Shown one piece after another: positions 1 to 9,791 of a stretch of DNA of 28,740 nt. Source of the stretch: Apostichopus parvimensis (taxonomy: Eukaryota; Echinodermata; Holothuroidea; Aspidochirotida; Stichopodidae); the NCBI GenBank assembly GCA_000934455.1, contig KN882840.1, positions 50,687 through 79,426 on the forward strand, given 5' to 3'. Both the position numbers and the translations under genes were made by a program. Under the pieces are notes generated by a model, which was not told the DNA's origin, made no database searches, and was given only the letters and a program-made list of their open reading frames with translations. Each line of letters opens with the position of its first letter. Within the stretch, counting starts at the first letter, position 1.

Positions 1-230
1 AGGCGTTTGCCACCTGTATCGAAAAATGCTAGTTCTGTGTAGGTGACATATTGTGCCTTACTCTATAGAGATCAAACGATGCTAACCAAATCGAAATCAT
101 TTTTGATTCGTAAAGCTGGATCTCGAAAGAGATACTTTGAACAAACTCTGTTAAATTAGATGGAAATAAACGACATAGGTCAACGAATATATATAATGGA
201 AATTGTAGTGAGTTGGAAAATCCAGAACAT
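1..230 (-). repeat. Partial copy of the 7375-7889 repeat family
   Basis: Bases 1-52 match 7558-7611 closely (AGGCGTTTG, CACCTGTATC, TAGTTCTGT and GGTGACATAT in the same order). Bases about 188-226 match the outer end of the same family at 7375-7416 (ATATATATAAT, then GGAAAATCCAGAA). About 135 bases between them are not shared. The copy is cut by the window edge, so the tRNA-like part, if present, lies to the left. Confidence 0.6.
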
Positions 231-882
231 TCGAAAGTCATTAATAAATGCCAAGCCGAGGGTGTAAAAGAGTGTTTCCTCCCTGCACTTACAGATCATA
301 TGTCAACACGTTATATATACAGCCCAGGTCCAAATCACATTTTATTGTGGTATACGTACGGCCTTCACTTTCGGCGTTCCTTGTATGCTGGGAGACTTTA
401 TATATCCCACAATTGCAGTTAGTACAGTTTGTTTGTCGTTGCTAAGCTTTTGCAGAACTTCACAAACGTTATTAATATTATATTTTTGAAATATAAAAAT
501 GTGAATCCATTGCTTGATTTAAGGTGAGGCTTTTCTTGACTCGCAGCAACTACACGTTTGCTTCCTTCTTTTCATTTTCACCGCTTTTCCCTTACACTAC
601 ATTTTTACAAGAATATATTAGGCTGCACGGTATCTGTGCGTAGCCTTTGCTAGCCTAACAACATTAGCCTTTTAACACGTAGAGTGGGACCTAGTCCTAA
701 AGTCTAGGCCTCAAAGTCAAACTAAGAATCACATGGATTACTTGTGCGAAAGTATTTGTAGGCGCTATTTAACCGATGGCCAGATATGATTGTAAGTTAC
801 ATAAGCACTAGGATTAAATCGGTAGGCTGCAAACCTTTCTCAGCATACTCAGCACATTGCTAGCAGTAGCACTCTGCAGAAG
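231..882. other. Non-coding stretch without identified feature
   Basis: AT-rich sequence with several AGCCTA/TAGGCC words near 620-720. Short open frames here overlap one another in different frames and have no splice or homology support. Confidence 0.5.
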
Positions 883-891
883 CTTATTTTT

Positions 892-1158
892 CAAAGTGGC
901 TATTCTTACGACGAGTCGTAAGAATAATTGCCGATTACGCATGCGCAGTTGCTATTTTACAACCAGGAGTACTATTTTTACGACCATGAGTAACAATAAT
1001 TTCCAGTTAGGGTTAGGGATAGGATTAGGGGTTAGGGTTAGGGTTACCCCTACTACACACACAGTTGCTTTATTTACTTTACTACGCATGAATTCGCCGA
1101 TGTCGTAAGAATAGTTTATAGATAATTGTTACGACTAGTCGTAAGAATAGCCACGGCC
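892..1158. mobile_element. Small non-autonomous foldback DNA transposon with telomere-repeat core
   Basis: The ends are inverted copies of one another: GTGGCTATTCTTACGAC begins the left end at 896, and its reverse complement ends at 1154. Each end also folds on itself, because TTCTTACGAC is followed two bases later by GTCGTAAGAA on the left, and similarly on the right. The outermost four bases differ between the ends. A 9-bp direct repeat, CTTATTTTT, lies exactly outside both ends (883-891 and 1159-1167) and is probably the target-site duplication. No transposase frame is present. The 9-bp duplication fits a MULE-like origin, and 8 bp would fit hAT. The centre holds TTAGGG units at 1006-1046. 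Confidence 0.65.
1006..1046. repeat. Interstitial telomere-type (TTAGGG) repeat
   Basis: Six near-tandem TTAGGG or TTAGGGG/ATAGGA-type units lie in a row inside the foldback element, just before TTACCCC. It is degenerate but unmistakable. Short telomeric tracts inside transposons are unusual compared with tracts at old chromosome ends or repair scars. Confidence 0.8.
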
Positions 1159-1167
1159 CTTATTTTT

Positions 1168-1382
1168 TGCAGTCGCTGTGGGGAAAAAATTATTAGGTAG
1201 GCCTAACCTAGGATAGGCCTGGGCTATTTAGCATTAGGCTACAGTACCCAGCAGAATAAAGGTACTCAGGCCTAGGTAACGCAAAATGAAGCTGTCAGTC
1301 TATTTTTTTGGTCAATTCACAGCAAATCAGGAATAAACATAGCCTACCTTACCACCAAAAAAGTGTTAGGCTATTGTTAAAC
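1168..1382. other. Non-coding stretch rich in AGGCCTA words
   Basis: TAGGCCTAACCTAGG-like words recur at about 1196-1280. This sequence texture is common in echinoderm genomes in my experience of such data. No gene or element border is visible. Confidence 0.4.
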
Positions 1383-1480
1383 CTAAGCAGGGCTCAAATT
1401 TAACAGTCATCCAAGACGACCAAAAATCATGTCGGACAACCTGAAACCCAGCTGAGGTTGTCCGACGAATGACTAGCTTA
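1383..1480 (+). repeat. Hairpin-bearing dispersed repeat, copy 1
   Basis: The copy starts CTAAGCAGGGCTCA and contains a perfect 12-bp stem, GTCGGACAACCT (1431-1442) with AGGTTGTCCGAC (1455-1466), closing a 12-base loop. A related copy in inverted orientation ends at 2325. No protein frame is associated. Confidence 0.6.
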
Positions 1481-2225
1481 TTTGCCGTAAGTGTTGAACA
1501 CTTCGAATGAAATTTGGAAAATCCCTATTCTTTGAAATGAAAATCTGCCCTCCAAAAAATTATAGTAGCTTGTTGGTATCGCCCTCCATTCATATTAGAA
1601 ACAAGGTAGGAAATAAATCACATTTTGGTACGTTCCGTAATGAGGGAAACATCCTACACTTTAGCTGTATGTGCATACTGTACATATGTACAGTACCAAA
1701 TACTTCGTACACTACAGAGTATGGACCACTGATCTCAGTGGCACAGACCCTGGTGGCCACGACCATGTTAATTTCTACCTCACGGCCGCCCGCACGTATT
1801 ACAAGTTAGCTGGAGTACAACGTGTATGCAGTACTAAAGTGTGCATGTGGGCATACCGCATGCTCATTAATGTTGCTGCAATGTAGGTGCTGTATACCCT
1901 GGGCTTACTCACTGTCTATGGAAATGATCGAAAGTGATTACAGAAATCATTTTCACTACCAGAGAATTCCTGCAACACAACATGGTTAATCATGAACAGT
2001 GTCATACACCACGTAAATTGTCTATAACCCTACACTACAGTTCTATCCAAGATTTGTCAATTTCTGTAAGACTAGTCACTGAGAGTAAGACTTCAGCCTC
2101 AGGCTGATAGACTTGGCCTGCGTAGCCTAACGTTACCGTACTCACCCACAAGGATAAATTGATACATTTTAGTATTACTTACGTACAGCTCTGGGGCAGA
2201 GGGCGCCATTTTAAAAGTCCAAGTG
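1481..2225. other. Non-coding spacer between the two inverted hairpin repeats
   Basis: No feature is supported. A 100-codon open frame near 1507-1809 has no ATG-context, splice or homology support that I can see and looks like chance. Confidence 0.45.
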
Positions 2226-2325
2226 CTTCATTTCCAACAACCAAAAAATCCTTCGGACAACCATATATGAAGGCAAGTTTGTCCGAAGGGCAACCTTAAA
2301 TTTTTCTCAAAATGAGCCCTGCTTA
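2226..2325 (-). repeat. Hairpin-bearing dispersed repeat, copy 2 (inverted)
   Basis: Read on the minus strand it starts CTAAGCAGGGCTCA like copy 1. It carries a perfect 11-bp stem at the corresponding place, CCTTCGGACAA (2250-2260) with TTGTCCGAAGG (2279-2289). The GGACAA core is shared with copy 1 while outer stem bases differ on both sides, keeping pairing. Confidence 0.55.
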
Positions 2326-2617
2326 GCCTGTACCATTTCCTGAAATTTTGATCAGATTTTATCCAGAGGAAAACCAAAAACAAATTTATCAAAGATATTT
2401 TGAGGTACAACAAGTTGCAAAAGCTGCTGAACAAAACATTTCACAAAATATTCAAATATTTATTTTTAGACTGAAATGATGTATGGAACTTCAAATTCAA
2501 ACACCAATGATCAATATTTGACATAATGACTGGAAAAAGGTGATATATATTGTGATTCAATCAGACAATAACAGCCAGTGGCAGTAATGCAATGTCTTTA
2601 TATAAATAACCTAAAGT

Positions 2618-3080
2618 TGCAATCTTCAGAACTCTGCAGCTAGAACTGTGACTGGTATTACTTATAGAAATAATCCAGATTCTCTCTCTATTCTATACTC
2701 TCTACACTGGCTGCCAGTCAAGTATATAATCCTTTTTAAGATATCTGTATTGGTCCATAATTGTTTGTCCGGGAACGACCCTGTGTACCTGAGTAAATGC
2801 ATTGTTCACTATGCCCCTACCCGATTACTACGCTCTAAACGCTGCTTACTTGCTTCGTATCCCTAGGTGTAAAACTGAAATGGATAAAAGGCGCTTTGAA
2901 TATTGTGGCCCCTATATTTGGAACTCGCTTCCCTTAGACACTTGTTTGTATCACATATCTAGCTAATTTTAAATCTAGCCTAAAGACTGTCTATTTTAAC
3001 TTATCTTTTGTTGATTACTTGTAATGTCTTTGTACAGCGCAGTTGAGTATTTTCTTATTACTGGCGCTTTATAAGTGGGC
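2618..3080 (+). mobile_element. 3' end of a decayed LINE (CR1/L2-like non-LTR retrotransposon)
   Basis: The conceptual peptide from 2624, LQNSAARTVTGITYR, then LHWLPVKYIILFKI and later CGPYIWNSLPLD in another frame, is the familiar C-terminal tail of CR1/L2-group reverse transcriptases (LQNSAARLV, LHWLPV, WNSLP motifs). The order SLKTVYF follows. The 3' tail TACAGCGC...GGCGCTTTATAAGTG (about 3035-3080) is the conserved end typical of these LINEs. The copy is heavily 5'-truncated, with a frame break near 2866 and several stops after about 2960, so it is inactive. No poly-A tail is seen. Confidence 0.75.
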
Positions 3081-4820
3081 TACTATAATATACTACACTT
3101 TATCAAGTCTGTTAGAATACCATGATTTTTGTGCGGCCATTTGTATCTGCACATTTGTTACACACCCTGTGATTTCATCATCAAAAGTTAATGGTAAAAA
3201 TTCAGTTCCAGAGATAAAAATACTTTTATGGCTAGGACAAAATCTAACTCTATATTCCTGGGCAATACAAAGTATTTCAAAGAAATTGCAGCAATGAACT
3301 TTGCCACCCAATTTTTTGTGTTACTCTGCCCCTGTCATTCCTAGTGAGTTCATTCTAAATTATTCATTTACTGGCAACAAGGTAACTTTCAGATGAATAT
3401 CAGAAACCATGTTTAAAATTCTGGCTAAGCACAGGATTAATTCCAATCGGCATTGAGCATCAGCAATTTTTTTGTCAATATTTGTTTTGCAATACACATC
3501 TTGCTAGTACTGTAGTCCCATTCCTGGGTCCTGCGGGGCCTAACAAGCTTGCCAGGCCTCTGGCACTGGTACTGCAAATGTTGTGATTAAGTCATAGTGC
3601 TCCTAATGTTAAACTTAGGGACACAGATTTTCTGGGATCATGGAAAACAACACCAATAATAATCATGTAAGCATTGAGGAAGTTATAGACAAGCTTTCTG
3701 CCAGGGTTAAGCAACGTTGGTAGTCTTTGTAATTACGTTTATAGATAAATGGTACAATTTTATTTTATAAAATTTCAATTTCTCTGACTTTTTGCCCGCT
3801 GAAATAGAATCCAACTTTTGTCTTGTCTTCCCTCCCTCTGAAGGAAGTTCTCAAAGGGTTAAATTCCAAGGATGATGGAAATTGGGACTAATTGCCAGAT
3901 AAGACAGGAATCATACTAATATAATTGAGGCAGTACTTTAATAGTATCATCGATGAATTTGATTGTGTTTCCCGACTATACACAACAATATTATGTGTAC
4001 ATTGTGACCAAATGTAAGCATATATAGTTTACCTTCATATCATAATCATCTTTCTGGTATTGATATGTTATAGTGAACAGAGTTGGGACCTTCCATGATG
4101 TAATGCTTAGGGGTTGAAAAACAATGGGGCAGTTGGTACTTTGTATTCAACAGTGATCTATAGGCTGAATAAGGGCCTATTTAATCCTTGGCTCCTGGAC
4201 CCCAAAGTTAATTCATTGGCCCACTGTAGGTAGGGAGGAGAGGAGGGGTGCATAAATCAATCATTCTCACCTTTGACTTGCATATTGCAGGTTTCAAATG
4301 TGTGCAGTAGTGAAAAGATTGTTGGTGTGTAAATTTTTTTGTGATTGCACTGTCATACTACTGCCTTGAAAGAATTCATAGCCTGGGAATTGAATGCTTT
4401 CACCCAGTGATGCAGAAAATTTACAGTGAAGAGTCTCCTGTAGTTTATATACCTGTTTGATGACCTTGGATGCTAGGCTGAGTAGAAATTGACCAGATTA
4501 CTGCAGTTACCGTTCCCTATGAAGGACATTTTATCAAGATAAAAATAGACAATCTTGTGCTCGATCTGTACTCGTATATTCATGAACATCATCAAGTGGC
4601 AATTTATGCAAAAAGTTACGGCAGGCACAAAGTACTGTATTGCTGTCTCTGAGATAAGATCAGGAACACTACTGAACATTATACTGAATAAAATGAATGC
4701 TAGTACACTTCTCTGTAGAACAGATGCACTGTTCAATTACATATGTAGAAAAGTTACTGGTAATTGGATGGTTTTGAAGTAGACCATTTGACCAAAACAG
4801 ATGTGCCAATCTCACTTAAA
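3081..4820. other. Non-coding stretch without identified feature
   Basis: AT-rich sequence. Overlapping opposite-strand short frames near 3043-3311 and 4473-4782 are the kind expected by chance and lack splice support. A GGGAGGAGAGGAGGGG purine run lies near 4233-4249. Confidence 0.45.
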
Positions 4821-5350
4821 GTTTAGTTTTAATAAATAATTTAGTTTAGTTTAGTAATTCCCAAGGGTTAGGAAGCCAAAAGTTGTGTATTTGAACCCTA
4901 TCTATGTGATCATGATTGTGGATGAACACTGACTTATTCCAGGCATTCTCTTATCAATGAGTGTTAAAAGAATTACAAGGCAGGAGTGTAATTGTTACAC
5001 CCGTTCCTACTCCTGCCAGTTAAGGTCACCATCAGATGTACGAGACTGTGTACTACAGCATTTGACACTTTTTCATTGCTGAGAGTGGTGAAGGCACCTC
5101 ATTCATCCTCACTGCAGTGTAACCATGATGAATGAAGTTGTTTCCAAACATTTGACAGGACATGTCCAAACCCCAGTTCACAATTTGCAAACCAGAACTA
5201 GCAAATCCAATGGAGGAGACTCTTGTCTACAACACTGCAAAGCAGCAATTTAGGAATAGGTCAAGAGAATCTGGTGCCTGGTGAGGATTTGAACCTGGAA
5301 CTTAATGATTGTGTTGTGGACACCATAACTGCTACACCACACCTTCTCCT
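4821..5350 (-). mobile_element. Decayed tRNA-derived SINE on the minus strand (candidate)
   Basis: Read on the minus strand, a tRNA-like head lies at about 5344-5274: an A-box-like TGGTGTAGCAGTTATGGTG followed 40 bases later by the B-box GGTTCAAATCC (complement of 5285-5295). The far end carries repeated CTAAA units (TTTAG on the plus strand, 4821-4855), a plausible SINE tail. In between, GGCAGGAGT (4979-4987) pairs with ACTCCTGCC (5009-5017). The head and tail are clear; that all 530 bases are one element is inference, and no target duplication was found. Confidence 0.5.
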
Positions 5351-7330
5351 ATGCAAGGATGACTGTAGGCAGAAGTTCAGCCGCGGTATGTCATAGACCT
5401 CAGAAAATAAGACAATTTGAGTGCTAATATTGTTTCTAAAGCTAATACAGTTTCACAGATGGCTAAATTTTTACCAATTGCTCATCCCAATCATGATGCT
5501 TGCCCCCTCTAGTAGTCTTCTCCTCAGTTAGCTGAACATATAACAAAACTGAAATACTCTTACATCCAAGATTTGGGTAAAAATATTAGGCTAACAAAAT
5601 CATGCTACCACTGCCTCCCCCAAAGGGGCTTTGAAATACATTTCAGGGAAACTGAATTCCTCCCTTGGAATGTATTTCTGTGTTTAAGTTAAAATAGCTA
5701 CAAGAGAAATGTCTGAAAGCAAAGCAGCTTTAGGTCTTGGAGTAGCTACAGAAATTAAATTCCTCTCTCAGACATGTGTTTCTCTGCTTTACAGTTGCTA
5801 GGAAGAAGAAGAGATATCTCATAATCCTGTAACTTCTGGGGCTCTGCCCCCCAGACCCCCCCCCCCCCCTCAATCAGTGCTTTGAAATACGTTCTAGAGA
5901 AATGTGTCATTCCTCTTTCATGAATTATGGTGATCCAAACAAATTCCCATTGCACCCTCACTCTGCCCTGGTGTTGTGCACTTTATGCAGGTGCATTTTT
6001 GCACTTGTAAAATATCTGCCCCCAACCTGTTTGCTTGCCTCCCCCTTCCCCTCCCCCCCCCCCTCCTCGCACACACACAAATTTGGACCTTCTGGTGCTA
6101 CCTCTGTCTATGTCTTAGACTAAGTTGTTCAGTCATTTTTATTGATGAAGCTCAGCTACTTGTCATTTCTCAAACTAGCAAAAATAAAATACAGCCTAAA
6201 CTGATAGCAGTGTTTTTTAATGCTTCTACAACATGTCAAAGCTTATGTGTGCAAAAATCATCAATTCACTACAGTCCGGAATGATTTAGTCATGATACAA
6301 ACGTTAGCTTACTGCAGATTAATGCAATTACATAAACACATGTATTCAATAAGGAATTGATTGTTATTGGAATATCCTAGAATGGTTGGTTGGTTCTTTG
6401 AGTTTTCTTCATTCATTTTATTTTTTTTTGTAGCAGCAGCACAAAAGTAATATAAATAGTTGGATGAGAAAAAGTCAGATTGTTATGAGAAGGAAGTCTG
6501 CTAAAAGCATTTCTTGGCTTCACATGAGCATGGAAAGTCTCCTTGTAGAGGGAATTAAGGGAAAATAGTGATGGAAAGTAGAGGGCATTCGAGGGAAATA
6601 GTGATGGAATAAATGAACTGTCTGACTGAGCATTAGTTAAATTATATAATGATTAGACAATATCTGTACAGCAATCAGTATATTAGTCAGTTAATTTTTA
6701 ACAAGTGTTATCTTTTCAAAGCAATGGTACACAGTAGATGTATACAAACATTACTAAACAGATGTGGAGTTTTCCCCCTTTTGTGTGTGCAGTACATTGA
6801 CTTGACCCACAAACAATGAATTTGTAAATTAACTTGAATGTAATTACTCTTTTGACAAATTTGATTGATCCCAGAGTTGCAGTATGGTACATCCTCTTCT
6901 ACTTACAGTAGACTGCTTGTTTAGTATCTTTAAAGCAATTTGGTGAACAGTCCTGTTTAATTAATAATATATACTTCTTCATGCCATCTTTTTTAAGCCT
7001 TCGTGGTCTGCTGTAAACAATAATGGCTGCTTGTTAGATTACTATTTGAGTTAGCAAATAGTCTGCATTAGCTGAGAATGGAAATCTCTCTGCATACACA
7101 AGTATCAGTGATCACTTTTCATTGAAGTACTGTATACTGGAATACTAATTATTATACGTGTATTCCTATTCCATCAAACTTCCACTTCACATTTCATAAG
7201 TGACAGATTTGCACTGATTTTAATTGGGTTGAAGTAGAATGTGAAGTAGAATGTGATGTTGAATTTAATAACTCAACAAGTACAATGATATGTTGAGTGC
7301 TTGGAACAGGGTTTAATACTGTCATACTAA
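5351..7330. other. Non-coding stretch with C-rich tracts
   Basis: A GGGGC-TCT-GCCCC hairpin (5838-5850) is followed by a 14-C run (5856-5869). A second C-rich run spans about 6040-6066. A short direct repeat, GGGAAATAGTGATGGAA-like, occurs twice at about 6556-6606. These look like fragments of dispersed repeats. No gene is supported. Confidence 0.45.
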
Positions 7331-7350
7331 ATATAAATGTGAAAAAACTT

Positions 7351-7372
7351 CCAGCCTCCACTGGGAGGCTGG
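7351..7372. repeat. Short perfect hairpin at the edge of the tRNA-like repeat
   Basis: CCAGCCTCC (7351-7359) pairs with GGAGGCTGG (7364-7372) around four bases. The left half equals the TTCCAGCCTCC sequence that follows the tRNA-like unit in the neighbouring arm, so this looks like a truncated inverted copy fused to the repeat. Confidence 0.6.
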
Positions 7373-7433
7373 ATATATATATATAATTGAAAACGTAATG
7401 AGAAGGAAAATCCAGAAATGTAAAAAATTTCCA

Positions 7434-7504
7434 GCCTCCACCGGGATTCGAACCCGGGCCTCCTGCTTTATATGCGGACACCCTAACCACTGGGCTATGG
7501 ATGC
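7434..7504 (-). tRNA. tRNA-like unit in left arm (SINE head rather than a working tRNA)
   Basis: On the minus strand this 71-base unit fits a full cloverleaf: acceptor stem GCATCCA/TGGAGGC with 6 of 7 pairs, D stem GCCC/GGGT, anticodon stem TCCGC/GCAGG with one mismatch, and T stem CCGGG/CCCGG perfect around TTCGAAT. The A box TAGCCCAGTGG and B box GGTTCGAATCC are intact. The loop ATATAAA would give anticodon AUA. The repeat context and the odd anticodon argue for a SINE promoter rather than a functional tRNA gene. Confidence 0.55.
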
Positions 7505-7760
7505 TGATTGTATGTCCAGAGGTTCGAAACCTGTAATGAAGGTCGTAATTCCACTGTAGGCGTTTGTCACCTGTATCAAACAATATTAGTTCTGTTTCGG
7601 TGACATATTTTATAATTGAAAATGTAATGAGAAGGAAAATCTAAGAAAGGAGAAAATATGTCACCAAAAACAGAACTAGTATCGTTCGATACAGGTGTCA
7701 AATGCCTACAGTGAAATTACGACCTTCCTTAACGATTTCGAACCTCTGGACATACAATCA

Positions 7761-7832
7761 GCGTCCATAGCCTGGTTGGTTAGGGTGTCCGCGTACAACG
7801 CGGGAGGCCTTGGTTCGAATCCCGGTGGAGGC
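7761..7832 (+). tRNA. tRNA-like unit in right arm (SINE head)
   Basis: This is the counterpart of the left unit in opposite orientation: acceptor GCGTCCA/TGGAGGC (6 of 7 pairs), anticodon stem TCCGC/GCGGG, and T stem CTTGG/CCCGG with one mismatch around TTCGAAT. The loop GTACAAC would give anticodon ACA. The two copies disagree in the anticodon, as expected of a repeat not selected for decoding. The B box GGTTCGAATCC is intact at 7812-7822. Confidence 0.55.
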
Positions 7833-7889
7833 TGGAAGTTTTCACTGTTCTGCATTTTCCTTCTCATTTACGTTTTCAATTATATATAT

Positions 7890-9537
7890 TCATTTGCCTT
7901 TGTCGTTTACCTCCATTTCATTTAGATATATACCAAATATATCAACCAAAGGAAGCACTTAATAAATCAAAACTATAAAGTAAACTTTAGAAGTACATTT
8001 ATTATTACAAACTTGTTCAGACAACAAGTAGCGCATACTGGTAACATTTTGTCAACTATGTATTTGTTTCATTTTTCATGCACGCAGTGCATTTCCAACA
8101 TTTTCACATGCACAAATTTTGTGTTATGGTATGATAGTCTTGATCATTGTACATTTTACGACTGACGAGTATGTTTGGACTTGTCCATCTATACAAAAAA
8201 TAATTGGATTAATAAATGTGCTTCTTAAGTTTACTTATAATATATATTTGTTTGGTTTCATTTCCTGTGCATGTGGAATCTATAAACCTAACACAAGAAG
8301 TAAGCTCAAGTAAGCCAAGGATATGGGTGGCTTTGTTATGGTTATATATTATGAAGTTAAAGAGGCGTGTCCCTGTGCCATTGCAAACTATGACCAGTAA
8401 AATGCCAGAAATGATTTTCAAATAGATGACATTCAGCTGTATGCTTGTGCTGTATACTAGTGGAGTATACATGCAGTGGAGCACTACTGACTTTCTCAAC
8501 ATAAATTTCACTGTGCCAAGGTTGTCTCTAAAGCTTTACAATAAACATAAGAATCATAAAGCTGCCTCTCAACTGATAAATATAGATTTAAGGTAGCAGT
8601 AAGGCTTTACTACTTAAGTCAAGGCATTTGCTTATCTTTCGGTCCCCATGATAGTTTTATTTTATATCAAGTATTGGCCTTGTGATTATAGCATAAGAAA
8701 TGTACCATTATGTTAAAGGTAACAAGAAAAAGTATGCAAAGTGGTTTTTTTGCATCACCAATATATTACAAGACATGGATGCATTGGCCACTTACAAGTT
8801 ACATATCAAACTGTACAGTAGCTTAATAGTTATCATCTTGCAGGGATAATGCTACCATGTCTGTCAAGAAGCTTTTGAAGTGACTGCGCTATTAAAGTTA
8901 AGTATCAGTTTACAGGCGATCTTGTCAATAAGAGAGGCCCTCAGATGATTTATCATTGACTCAAAGAATGTTTAACCAAAACCAAAAGAAAGATAAAGGA
9001 AAAAAATGACTAAAAAAAACGAGATACAAAAAGAGGGAGAAGACAAATGGGAATGTAATATTTCTTAGAAAGTGCTTGGCATATGGTTAAAGAAATTGTT
9101 CTCAGAGAAAGTAATCGATTTCCTGATTATTTTACTTGTATTGTTGGATTAAATTCTCTGTGTCTGTTACTTGTAAACATTTGTGGATTGATCTGCAAAG
9201 CTTTCACCAGCAACATTTGCTCTTTTATTTTCCCTGTAGTCAAATTCAGTCTGTTAATTTATCTTGTATGTAAACTGAATTAATTGCTTTATGCAGCTCT
9301 GCAGGCTTGGATGATTGCATGTATTCCATTCAAATAATTATGTTGTCTGTTATTTAATTAGTTAATAGTACTGAAATATGAGGGTCTATTTCTATGAGAG
9401 AATTTTATTGGGTTGCTCCATGGAGATAAAGTATCCATGGATTTAGCTTTTTGTTTAAATATGACACAGATCTGGTACGTGGTGAAAATAAACCACATCA
9501 ACAGTTTTTTGCTTTATCTGAATATAGGGCAACTTTA
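7890..9537. other. Non-coding stretch without identified feature
   Basis: AT-rich. Overlapping short frames on both strands at about 8119-8511 have no support. No element borders were seen. Confidence 0.45.
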
Positions 9538-9791
9538 CAGCTCGTTTAAAATGAGTGAAAGATCAACGTGCACATGTCACTCTTATTGTGAACAGAAACT
9601 TGTTGAATCAAATCTGGTTTCTTGGAAAATGATGTTTTGAAAAATAAATTTGCAGCTCGTTTAAAATGAGTGTAAGATCAACGTGCACATGTCACTCCTA
9701 TAGTGAACAGAAACTTGTTGAATCAATCTTTGGTCAAATCAAATTTTTCAATCAAATGGTTTCTTGGAAAATGATGTTTTGAAAAATAAAT
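9538..9791. repeat. Tandem duplication, unit about 115 bases
   Basis: CAGCTCGTTTAAAATGAGTG begins at 9538 and again at 9653. The copies share the ACGTGCACATGTCACTC and GAACAGAAACTTGTTGAATC segments and end GATGTTTTGAAAAATAAAT. The second copy has about 29 extra AT-rich bases (near 9727-9755). Few differences separate the copies, so the duplication is fairly recent. Confidence 0.85.

Larger units (their letters stand above)
7375..7889. repeat. Large inverted repeat, two 237-base arms with tRNA-like cores
   Basis: The left arm (7375-7611) and right arm (7653-7889) are reverse complements with scattered differences, separated by 41 bases. The outer ends read TATATATATAATTGAAAACG and its complement; the inner ends read GGTGACATATTTT and its complement. 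The spacer (7612-7652) is itself another copy of the arm's outer end. Each arm holds one tRNA-like unit. Two tRNA-derived SINE copies inserted head to head, or a foldback element that captured a SINE, would both fit. Confidence 0.75.

Noticed and set aside
947-956. GCATGCGCAG, resembling an NRF-1 promoter site
   Set aside because: It lies inside the foldback transposon, with no exon or start region nearby to support a promoter.
1507-1809. A 100-codon plus-strand frame
   Set aside because: No recognisable motif, a second frame overlaps it, and AT-rich DNA of this length yields such frames by chance.
5902-6284. Overlapping plus-strand open frames near the C-rich tracts
   Set aside because: Low-complexity Pro/Leu/Ser peptides from C-rich DNA, with no splice context or recognised motif.
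7434-7504. A working tRNA gene for an AUA anticodon
   Set aside because: The inverted neighbour copy has a different anticodon, both sit inside a longer repeated unit, and each has stem mismatches.
7194-7583. The longest open frame in the window (129 codons, minus strand)
   Set aside because: It runs through the tRNA-like repeat and reads different repeat parts in one frame. A second overlapping frame is equally open, so it is a by-product of the repeat.
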